From NP936 sp002726085 (GTDB lineage: Bacteria; Acidobacteriota; Vicinamibacteria; Vicinamibacterales; UBA8438): DNA of 64,000 nt. This document shows positions 52,646-60,554 of this stretch, piece by piece. A model generated the notes under the pieces. That model did not search any database. It worked only from the letters and a program-made list of their open reading frames with translations, and was not told where the DNA came from. The stretch covers positions 18,287 through 82,286 of the forward strand of contig DASCQF010000009.1 of assembly GCA_036012905.1 (NCBI GenBank), read 5' to 3'. The translations under genes and the position numbers were made by a program. Numbering within the stretch: the first letter of the stretch is position 1; the number at the start of each line of letters is the position of its first letter.

Positions 52646-55318
52646 ATGGAGATCGAGCGCTGGTACTACCGTATCCGGGCCGCGTTGGGCACGCTGATCC
52701 ATCGCCGCCGGGCCGAGGACGAGCTGGCCGCGGAACTCCGCGACCACGTCGAACGTGAAGCAGCGCACCAGAAGAGCTACGGCGTGTCCCCCGCGGAGGC
52801 CGCGCGACGAGCGGGCGCAAGCCTCCAGGCGGTGGAAACCGTCAAAGAACGCTGCCGCGAGGTGCGGCCCATGGGGTGGCTCGAAGACCTCTGGAAAGAC
52901 ACCCGCGTGGCGGTGCTCGGCTTCAGCCGCAATCCACTGTTCGCGCTCATCTGCATTTCCACGCTCGGGCTCGGCATTGCCGCGAACACCACGATCTTCA
53001 GCGCCATGGACACACTGTTGGTGCGGCCACTGCCATACCGGGATGCGGACCGCGTGGTCTTCACGCTTGGCTGGAGCGTGCGCACCGACTCGATGCTGTT
53101 CAATGTCCGGCCGGCCGACTGGGTCGAGTGGCGCGATGCGACGCGCTCGTTCGAGGCGGTCTCGGCGTACCGTTACCTGGCCGCCAACCTGACCGGCGTG
53201 GACCGACCCGCGCGACTGCGGGCCTACCGCATCACCCCGAACAGCTTCGCGATACTCGGTGTCGACCCACTACTCGGACGGGACTTTCGCGACAGCGATG
53301 CCGCCCCCGGCGCGGACGACGTGACCATTCTGAGCCATACCGTGTGGCGGAACCGATTTGGCGGGGACCCGACCATCGTCGGCCGCGACCTGATCCTCAA
53401 CGACGCCGCTGTGACGGTCGTCGGGGTCATGCCGCCTCGTTTCGCCTTTCCACAGAGCAACTGGGCCGGCGACCTCTGGCTGCCGCTCGGCTTCGATGTG
53501 GCGTCGCTGGCCTCCAACCGGGAAACGTCGGCCTCGATGGTATCGGTGGCGCGGCTGCGTCCGTCGGTCTCGCTCGAACAGGCGCAGACCGAGATGGACA
53601 CAATCTACCAGCGTCTCGAAGCGGCGAGTCCGGACACCAACGCCGGAATCGGCGTCCGGATCAGGACGATGCAACAGATGCTGTCCGACGTGCTCTTCGC
53701 GCCGCTCGTGCTGTTGATGGCGGTGGTCGCGGTGGTGCTGCTGATCATCTGCGCCAACGTGGCCAGCCTGCTGCTGGCGCGTGCCTCGGCCCGAGCCAGG
53801 GAGATGGCGATCCGCAACGCGCTGGGCGCCGGCCGATTGCGCCTGTTCAGGCAACTGTTGACCGAGGCGCTGATCCTGGCAGGACTGGGCGGTGGGCTCG
53901 GCGTCGTGCTGAGCATCTGGGGACTCGGTGCGTTGCGCCCCGGGATCCCGGGCGAGATCGCCAGTGTCATGCCGGCCGTGCGCGAGATGGGCGTCGACCT
54001 GCGCGTGCTCGCGTTCTCTGGTGGGGTATCGCTGTTGGCGACGGTGCTGTTCGGTCTGGCGCCCGCCCTCATGCTGTCGAAGCCGGCGGCAGGCGGACGG
54101 CTTGCCAACCGGTCCGGCGGAGATGGCGGGCGGCGCCGGCATCGGCTGTTATCGCTACTGGTGGTCGGCGAGGTCGCGCTGTCGGCGCTCTTGCTGGTCG
54201 GAGCCGGTCTCACCACACGGAGTCTGTGGAACGTGTTGCAGGTGGACTCGGGCTTCGAGTCCCGTGGCCTCCTGGTGCTGGACTTGACGCTGCCAATAGG
54301 CTCATACCCCGACGTGACTCGCCGGGCGACGTTTCTGACCCAGCTTGTCGACCGGGTACAGGTGTTGCCGGGTATCGAGACGGCCGAGGTCGTCAACAGC
54401 CTCCCGCTGAGCCAGACCAACAGCTCGACCGATGTCATCGTCGACGGGCAGCCGCCGGCGTCTCCGGGGGACACCCCACGGACCGACTACCGGGTCGTGA
54501 GCCGGGACTACTTCGGCACGATGGGGATCTCCCTGCTGCGCGGCCGTGGATTCGAAACCCGCGATCAGGACACGACGACCCCGGTCGTGGTTGTCAATCA
54601 GGCCTTTGCCGAGCGGTTGCTCGCTGGCGACGAGGCGCTGGGCCAGCGCGTGAAACTGGGGGTAGCGGCGGACGACCTCTGGCGCGAAATCGTCGGTGTG
54701 GTCGGCGACGTGAAACACACGGACCTGACGCAACAGACCAACCCGGCAGCCTACCTGCCGCTGCACCAGTTTGCCCGCGCCGGGATGACCCTGGTGGCGC
54801 GTGCATCCGGACCGACGACTGGTCTTGCCGCGGCCATCGGAACCGAGGTGCACGCGCTCGATCCCGATCAGCCGGCCGATGGGGTGTATCCGATGGAGCG
54901 GGCCGTGGACACCGCGATGATCCTGCACCGAGGCTCCGCCACCTTCACCGCGGCCTTCGGTGTGCTAGCGCTGCTCCTGGCCACCATGGGCCTCTACGGC
55001 GTGATCGCCTACGTCGCAGCCCAGCAGGTGCCAGAGCTGGCCATCCGGATGGCGCTCGGAGCCCAGCCGGGCGACGTGCTCCGGATGGTGCTCCGGAAAG
55101 GAGCCGTGCTTGCGCTGGTCGGAATCGGACTTGGTCTGGCGGCAGCGTTCGCCATGATGCGCCTGCTGGCCAGTCTGCTCTACGGGCTGACGCCAAGCGA
55201 CCCCGTCACGTTCTCGGTGGTCGCCGTCGGTCTGGTCACGGTCACCCTGCTGGCCTGCTACCTGCCGGCCAGACGGGCATCCAGGATCGACCCGATGACC
55301 GCCCTGCGGCTCGAGTGA
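52646..55318 (+). CDS. ADOP-type orphan ABC-transporter permease (MacB/FtsX-like)
   Basis: An 890-residue inner-membrane protein. Residues 1-80 form the ADOP N-terminal domain (RRRAEDELAAELRDHVERE), then a TM segment (FALICISTLGLGIAANTTIFS) precedes a MacB-like periplasmic domain. FtsX permease segments follow twice: one around 340-460 (ICANVASLLLARASARAREMAIRNALGA), the other at 770-885 (LALLLATMGLYGVIAY..., ELAIRMALGAQPGDVLRMVL). This duplicated permease without an attached ATPase is the hallmark of Acidobacterial duplicated orphan permeases. Its role is unproven, probably export or envelope stress. It forms an operon with padR. Confidence 0.92.
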   Translation: MEIERWYYRIRAALGTLIHRRRAEDELAAELRDHVEREAAHQKSYGVSPAEAARRAGASLQAVETVKERCREVRPMGWLEDLWKDTRVAVLGFSRNPLFALICISTLGLGIAANTTIFSAMDTLLVRPLPYRDADRVVFTLGWSVRTDSMLFNVRPADWVEWRDATRSFEAVSAYRYLAANLTGVDRPARLRAYRITPNSFAILGVDPLLGRDFRDSDAAPGADDVTILSHTVWRNRFGGDPTIVGRDLILNDAAVTVVGVMPPRFAFPQSNWAGDLWLPLGFDVASLASNRETSASMVSVARLRPSVSLEQAQTEMDTIYQRLEAASPDTNAGIGVRIRTMQQMLSDVLFAPLVLLMAVVAVVLLIICANVASLLLARASARAREMAIRNALGAGRLRLFRQLLTEALILAGLGGGLGVVLSIWGLGALRPGIPGEIASVMPAVREMGVDLRVLAFSGGVSLLATVLFGLAPALMLSKPAAGGRLANRSGGDGGRRRHRLLSLLVVGEVALSALLLVGAGLTTRSLWNVLQVDSGFESRGLLVLDLTLPIGSYPDVTRRATFLTQLVDRVQVLPGIETAEVVNSLPLSQTNSSTDVIVDGQPPASPGDTPRTDYRVVSRDYFGTMGISLLRGRGFETRDQDTTTPVVVVNQAFAERLLAGDEALGQRVKLGVAADDLWREIVGVVGDVKHTDLTQQTNPAAYLPLHQFARAGMTLVARASGPTTGLAAAIGTEVHALDPDQPADGVYPMERAVDTAMILHRGSATFTAAFGVLALLLATMGLYGVIAYVAAQQVPELAIRMALGAQPGDVLRMVLRKGAVLALVGIGLGLAAAFAMMRLLASLLYGLTPSDPVTFSVVAVGLVTVTLLACYLPARRASRIDPMTALRLE

Positions 55319-55360
55319 AGCTGAACGGGTCCGGCCCCGAGAAACGAAGAGCGTCAGCCT

Positions 55361-56014
55361 CTATTGGCCGACCCGCTCGGCCGGCTCGTCCGGCCCCACC
55401 CACTCGTCGGTGGGGCCGAGCAGCATGAAGTGACCGGGCTCGCTGCGACCACCGTCCTCGAGCTCGGTCGTGCCCACCCCGAGATACACGTAGTCGTCGA
55501 GCTTGCGGATCTCGTCGATGAGGGTGCTCTCGGCGTTGTAGGCGCCGTAATACATCAGCAGCGACGGTTTCCCGTCGATGAGCGAGGTGCCCATCTCGGT
55601 GGAGAACTGCATGTTGCGCACCACCTTGCCGCCGGGGTACCGCCAGCGGTTGTAGCCCTCGCCGGTGGTCGCCGTGCTCGGCATGTAGGCCTTTCCGAGC
55701 CAGAAGCCGATCTCGGAATTCTCGTCGTACATCCGCGCGTCGGTGGCCATGCGCCGCTCCGGGTCGCCGGAATTTGGCACCAGCCCCATGTAGTGGCCGT
55801 TCAGCTCGGCCATGTCGGCCGCCGGCGCCGCCTTCCACAGCTCGATGATCTCGTCACGCGAGAGGGCCAGTACCCTCTCCAGCGTCCACTCGCCCGCATC
55901 GTCAACTGCCAGCGCCGCCGCGGTGCCTGACGGCGCCGCCCACAGGAAGAAACCGCCCAACACCACCACCACCATCACACCGATTGCGACGCCGACGAGT
56001 TTGCCGAGTGTCAT
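55361..56014 (-). CDS. Exported/anchored protein of unknown function
   Basis: A 217-residue protein with one hydrophobic N-terminal segment (VGVAIGVMVVVVLGGFFLWAA), then a soluble part with no recognised domain. It contains WTLERVLALSRDEIIELWKAAPA, HYMGLVPNSGDPERR, WLGKAYMPST, GYNRWRYPGGKVVR and LGPTDEWVGP. The charged acidic first third could be a helical bundle and the latter half beta. AGGAGGG precedes ATG 56014. It is divergent from PQQ dehydrogenase D (113 bp) and converges with ADOP, so it may be linked to the dehydrogenase. The function is not inferable. Confidence 0.75.
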   Translation of the reverse strand: MTLGKLVGVAIGVMVVVVLGGFFLWAAPSGTAAALAVDDAGEWTLERVLALSRDEIIELWKAAPAADMAELNGHYMGLVPNSGDPERRMATDARMYDENSEIGFWLGKAYMPSTATTGEGYNRWRYPGGKVVRNMQFSTEMGTSLIDGKPSLLMYYGAYNAESTLIDEIRKLDDYVYLGVGTTELEDGGRSEPGHFMLLGPTDEWVGPDEPAERVGQ

Positions 56015-56127
56015 CGCGCCCTCCTGGCTCTGCCGCCCGCCTCAGGCGGATATAAGCTCCGATCGTGCAAGCACAAGTCTACGCTTTTCGGAACCGGCAT
56101 GCCAGAATGCCGGACACGGAGGTCAGG

Positions 56128-58116
56128 ATGAGTCGAAACGCCCCCCACCTGCCGATTGCGGCCCTCAAGGGCCTTGCTACCGCGGCTGTCGCGCTCGTGC
56201 TCTCCACGGCGTCTCCAGCGGACGCGCAGGACAGGCAAGAAATGACCGGCGAGTGGCGGGTGTTCGCGGGCGATCAGGCCAGCACCAAATATTCCGGCCT
56301 CGACCAGATCTCGGCCGACAACGTCGGCGACCTACGACCCGGTTGGATCTGGGACGCCGCCGCGCTGGACGCCGCCACCGGCGAACGCCCACGCGGGTTC
56401 CGCGCGACGCCGCTGAAGATTGGGAACCGCCTCTATGTCAGCACCGCGCTAAACCAGGTGGCGGCACTCGACCCTGGCACCGGCACTCTTGTATGGTCCT
56501 ACGACCCGAAAGCGTACGCTTTCGAGACCCCCACGCACGGCGGTCTCGGCAGTCGCGGCGTGTCCTACTGGAGCGACGGTGCCGGCAACGACCGCATCGT
56601 GTTTGCCACCGGTGGGATGCAGCTCTTCACGCTCGAGCCGGAGACCGGCGCGCTCGACCGCGACTTCGGCGACGACGGCATCGTCGACCTTACCAAGGGG
56701 CTGGGCCGAGAGATCGCCCGCGAGCACTACAACATGAAGTCGCCGCCGACCATCTGCGGCGACACGATCGTGCTCGGGTCGATCGTGAACGACCTCGGGC
56801 TGACCCGACAGATGCCGCCCGGCCACGTGCGCGGCTACGATGTGCGTACCGGCGCCATGAAGTGGATCTTTCACACCATCCCGCAGGAGGGCGAACCCGG
56901 TGTCGAGACCTGGGAGAACGGCTCGTGGCGCTATACCGGAAATACCAACGTCTGGTCCTGGATGAGCTGCGACGAAGACCTCGGCCACGTCTATCTGCCG
57001 CTCGGGACTCCGAGCGACGACTGGTATGGCGGGCATCGGCTCGGCGACAACTTGTTCGCCGAAAGCCTGGTCGCGCTCGACGCCGACACGGGCGAACGCA
57101 TCTGGCACTTTCAGGCGGTGCACCACGGCGTCTGGGACTACGACTTCCCGACGGCGCCGAATCTGGTCGACATCGTCGTCGACGGCCGCCCGATACGAGC
57201 CGTAGTCCAGGTGAGCAAGCAGGCGTTCGCCTACGTGCTCGACCGGGTGACCGGCGAGCCGGTCTGGCCAATTGAGGAACGCCCGGTGCCGCCCAGTACC
57301 GTGCCGGGCGAGCGGCTCTCCCCCACCCAGCCGTTCCCAACCAAGCCACCCGCCTTCGACCGCCAGGGTGTCACCATCGACGACCTGATCGACTTCACCC
57401 CGGAGCTGCGGCAAGAGGCACTCGACATCGTCGAAGACTTCGTCATCGGCCCGATCTTCACGCCGCCGATCGTCGCCGGTCACGACGACAAGCAAGGCGT
57501 CATCCAGCTGCCTGGCATCATCGGCGGGTCGAACTGGCCCGGCGGATCGGTCGACCCGGAGACCGGGTATCTCTTCGTGCAATCGGCGACCTATCCGTGG
57601 GTGACCGCGCTGGAAGCACCCAACCCCGACGAATCGGACCTGGCCTATCGCTTCGAGACCTGGAGCCGCCAGCCGCCCGGCCCGCGCGGGCTTCCGCTCA
57701 TCAAGCCACCCTACGCGCGGCTGACCGCGATCGACCTGAATCGGGGCGAGTTTGTCTGGCAGGTGCCGCACGGCGACGGACCCCGAGCCAAAGTAAACGC
57801 CCTCATCGGCGACGGCACCGATGTCGGCCCGCTCGGCTGGGAGGCGCAGTCGGCGGTCAACGGCAACGCCCCGCTCGTGACGAAGACGCTGCTCTTCGTC
57901 AACCAGGGCTTCACCCCGGACGACCCTGACAGCACCCAGCTCGGCGTGATGCGCGCCTTCGACAAGACGACCGGAGCGGTGGTGTGGGAGCAGCCGATCG
58001 ACACGTCGCCACGCGGCGCGCCGATGACCTATCTGCACGAGGGGAAGCAGTATCTGGTGCTGGGCGTCGGTGGCGGCGACAGCCCGGCTGGGCTGCGGGC
58101 GTACACGCTGCCGTAA
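56128..58116 (+). CDS. Soluble PQQ-dependent dehydrogenase (paralog D)
   Basis: A 662-residue quinoprotein, the most divergent of the four. The leader ends ASPADAQ. Blocks: MTGEWRVFAGDQASTKYSGL, VAALDPGTGTLVWSYDP, VALDADTGERIWHF, HHGVWDYDFPTAP, SPTQPFPTKPPAF and VTIDDLIDFTPELRQEAL. The frame is open from 56065, but GGAGG at 56117-56121 and the ATG at 56128 fix the start at the leader. No haem domain. It is the first gene to the right of the unknown anchored protein and co-oriented with nothing else nearby. An electron acceptor would be a separate cytochrome. Confidence 0.9.
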   Translation: MSRNAPHLPIAALKGLATAAVALVLSTASPADAQDRQEMTGEWRVFAGDQASTKYSGLDQISADNVGDLRPGWIWDAAALDAATGERPRGFRATPLKIGNRLYVSTALNQVAALDPGTGTLVWSYDPKAYAFETPTHGGLGSRGVSYWSDGAGNDRIVFATGGMQLFTLEPETGALDRDFGDDGIVDLTKGLGREIAREHYNMKSPPTICGDTIVLGSIVNDLGLTRQMPPGHVRGYDVRTGAMKWIFHTIPQEGEPGVETWENGSWRYTGNTNVWSWMSCDEDLGHVYLPLGTPSDDWYGGHRLGDNLFAESLVALDADTGERIWHFQAVHHGVWDYDFPTAPNLVDIVVDGRPIRAVVQVSKQAFAYVLDRVTGEPVWPIEERPVPPSTVPGERLSPTQPFPTKPPAFDRQGVTIDDLIDFTPELRQEALDIVEDFVIGPIFTPPIVAGHDDKQGVIQLPGIIGGSNWPGGSVDPETGYLFVQSATYPWVTALEAPNPDESDLAYRFETWSRQPPGPRGLPLIKPPYARLTAIDLNRGEFVWQVPHGDGPRAKVNALIGDGTDVGPLGWEAQSAVNGNAPLVTKTLLFVNQGFTPDDPDSTQLGVMRAFDKTTGAVVWEQPIDTSPRGAPMTYLHEGKQYLVLGVGGGDSPAGLRAYTLP

Positions 58117-58187
58117 CGGCGTGCAGGTCGCGGCCTGCCCGAGACCCGACCCTGCGAGGGCCCCTCCCGACATCGAGCCGACGCGTC

Positions 58188-60518
58188 TCAATCCAGCACG
58201 TCGAACAGATAGCTGTACTTCAGGATGACACTGCGTCCCGCGCCGGCGGGCAGAAAGTCTCCGAGCCCATCTGTCTCGTTGTAGACGAGAAACAGACCGG
58301 TGTTGGCATCCTGCAGCCAGCCGAACCGGAAGTTCGCCGACCAGAGATCGGCGCTGTCGTTGTATTGGAGCAGGCTCTGGGCGAACAGCCGTGGCGAAAA
58401 GTTGTAGGCGATGCGTGTCGTCACCAGGTTCGTGATGGCAAAGCCATTTGGTAGGTCGATCTCGTTGCGGCTCCAGCTCAGATTGACGTTCAGCGCTTCG
58501 CCTCGGCGAAACCCGACCGAGGGCCCATACGTCAACAGGTCCCCGCCGAAAAAACCGCTCGCCAGAAACCGCACACCGGCCGTGACCGGCGCCGAGCCGT
58601 TCGTGTTGTAGTTGAGCGACACCTCGTGCCAGTCGTACGCGCCCGGCAACACGGGCACTCCCGAAACGCTGAACTGGTTGACCACCCCTTCCTTCCGGAT
58701 GTTCCAGGTCGTGATCGCCGTCGAGCTGTCGTCGAACTCCCACCGGTTGTCAATGTGGAGCAACGAGCTCTCGATGAAGCCGTCGTCATAGTTCCAGAAG
58801 CGATTGAACGTGACGTGCGGCTGCATCTCCTGGATCTTCAGGAGATCGTCCGGCCGCCAGGTGTAGAACAGCCCACCCTCGGCCTTCCGGAATCCAGTGC
58901 GCCGCACGAACCCCACCTCTGGGTTGAAGTTGTCGCCCATCTCCATGTAGTTGGCGCGCACGCGCCAGGCCTGGGTGTTGTAGTCGACGGCCAGGTCGTA
59001 GGCCTGGTCGTCGCCCCCTAGCCCCGGGGTCTCGGTCTGGGCGGCGAACCCAGACACCAGGCCGTTCTGACCGAACCCCCACCGGCCGTCGATGGCGTAG
59101 GTTCGGTTGATGTCGTTGTCGTCGGCGAACCGCCCCATCGCCTGCCGATTGACGAACAGCGCGCCGATGCTCGAGCGATTGGGTAAGTCCTGACGAACAC
59201 GCGCCACGCTGAAGTTGTTGCCTGGCGTGGAGCCGCCGGTCGCATCCGTCTGCATGTTGAGCAGACCGACCGTCACCCCGTCCGACACCTTCCCCGACAG
59301 GCGCGCGCCCCCGAGAATCGGAATCGCTTGCCCGCCGGCACCGATGCCGATGCGACGACTGAAGAAAAGCTCGGTCTGCCCCGGATCGTTGAACGCGGCG
59401 CCCCCGCTGTTGGCGACGGTGAAGGCACCGGCGTTCTCCAGAAAGAACGGCCGCTTCTCCGGGAAGAACAGGTTGAAGCGGTCGAGGTTGATCTGCTGCT
59501 GGTCGACCTCCACCTGCGCGAAGTCGGTGTTGTAGGTCAGATCGAGCGTGAGACCCGAGGTCACCCCGTACTTGAGGTCGCCACCGATGTCCCCCAGCGC
59601 CGTATCGGTGCTGCTGGAGGCCGCACGCCGGCGCACGGCTTCGCCGACGACATACGGGGTGACGCGCAGCGTGCGCCACAACCCCTCCGGCGCCTCGACC
59701 CCGGTCAACTGGCCGGCCAGCGACACACGAAACAGATCGAACTGGCGGGGCAGGGGCGCCCAGTAGGCCAGCTCGTTCCGTCGCCGGACGTTCCGCTGGA
59801 AGTTCACGCCCCAGGTCTGCGCGCGCCCCGGCGAAAAGCGGATGGTACGAAACGGAATGGCGAACTCGGCGCTCCAGCCGATGTCCGAAATGGCGGTGCG
59901 CACCTGCCAGACGCCGTCCCAGTTCAGGTTGAAACCGCCGCCGGCGCCTCGGGACGTGCCGCCGCCGCCCATGCCGCTGCCGCCCGCCCCTTCGTTGACG
60001 ACCTGGCCGTCGTACTCCTGACCGGAGGGGCTGGTGCCGAAGACGAACCCGTTTTGCCGGTCGAGAAACGTGTCGAGGATGAGCTGGAAGCTGTCGCTGT
60101 CGCTGAGCGACGAATCACGCCGGCTGTCGGTCACGATAATCGAGGTCGGATCGCGATCGTAACAGACGATGCCGAAATAGATGGTCTCGTCCGTGAACAC
60201 GATGCGCACCTCGGTGCGCTCGGAGGCCGGCTGGCCCTCGTCGGGCGCCGTCTGGCGAAACCCCGTCGCCGGAACGACGCCGGTCCAGGCCGGGTCGTCG
60301 AGCACGTCGCCGTCAACCAGGGGCGGACTCTCGACCCGCACGGCACCGACGGTCCTGTCCGCGGTCGTCGACACGAAATCGATGGCGGTCACGGACTGGT
60401 CCGCTCCCGGCGGTTGGCTCTGGTCCTGGGCTGCAGCGGTCGATGGTGCCAGCGCCACAGTCACCGCGACGAGACACGACGGCAAGATGCGTTGTGTGCT
60501 CACGCGTTGATGTTGCAC
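58188..60518 (-). CDS. DUF5916-type outer-membrane protein with N-terminal CBM9-like domain (paralog)
   Basis: A 776-residue paralog of the 30.2 kb gene. After the leader (STAAAQ), a CBM9-like N-terminal domain (DGDVLDDPAWTG, VRIVFTDETIYFGIVCYD, DSFQLILDTFLD) precedes a strand-rich beta-barrel part ending VILKYSYLFDVLD. Shared blocks with the paralog: NLDRFNLFFPEKRPFFLENA and LTLDLTYNTDFAQVEVD. GTG at 60518 or an internal GTG (60503) may be the start; neither has a strong ribosome site. It converges on PQQ dehydrogenase D. It probably sits in the outer membrane and binds glycans. Confidence 0.82.
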   Translation of the reverse strand: MQHQRVSTQRILPSCLVAVTVALAPSTAAAQDQSQPPGADQSVTAIDFVSTTADRTVGAVRVESPPLVDGDVLDDPAWTGVVPATGFRQTAPDEGQPASERTEVRIVFTDETIYFGIVCYDRDPTSIIVTDSRRDSSLSDSDSFQLILDTFLDRQNGFVFGTSPSGQEYDGQVVNEGAGGSGMGGGGTSRGAGGGFNLNWDGVWQVRTAISDIGWSAEFAIPFRTIRFSPGRAQTWGVNFQRNVRRRNELAYWAPLPRQFDLFRVSLAGQLTGVEAPEGLWRTLRVTPYVVGEAVRRRAASSSTDTALGDIGGDLKYGVTSGLTLDLTYNTDFAQVEVDQQQINLDRFNLFFPEKRPFFLENAGAFTVANSGGAAFNDPGQTELFFSRRIGIGAGGQAIPILGGARLSGKVSDGVTVGLLNMQTDATGGSTPGNNFSVARVRQDLPNRSSIGALFVNRQAMGRFADDNDINRTYAIDGRWGFGQNGLVSGFAAQTETPGLGGDDQAYDLAVDYNTQAWRVRANYMEMGDNFNPEVGFVRRTGFRKAEGGLFYTWRPDDLLKIQEMQPHVTFNRFWNYDDGFIESSLLHIDNRWEFDDSSTAITTWNIRKEGVVNQFSVSGVPVLPGAYDWHEVSLNYNTNGSAPVTAGVRFLASGFFGGDLLTYGPSVGFRRGEALNVNLSWSRNEIDLPNGFAITNLVTTRIAYNFSPRLFAQSLLQYNDSADLWSANFRFGWLQDANTGLFLVYNETDGLGDFLPAGAGRSVILKYSYLFDVLD

Positions 60519-60554
60519 AGGCTGGCCGGGCTCACGAGAATTCCACCTCGAGCG

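Noticed and set aside
52876..55428. 850-codon plus-strand frame inside ADOP
   Set aside because: It is a shifted frame of the ADOP gene, Arg/Gly-rich, and breaks the membrane segments seen in the true frame.
56449..58743. 764-codon minus-strand frame
   Set aside because: It is antisense to PQQ dehydrogenase D and out of frame with the DUF5916 gene, and has no domain.
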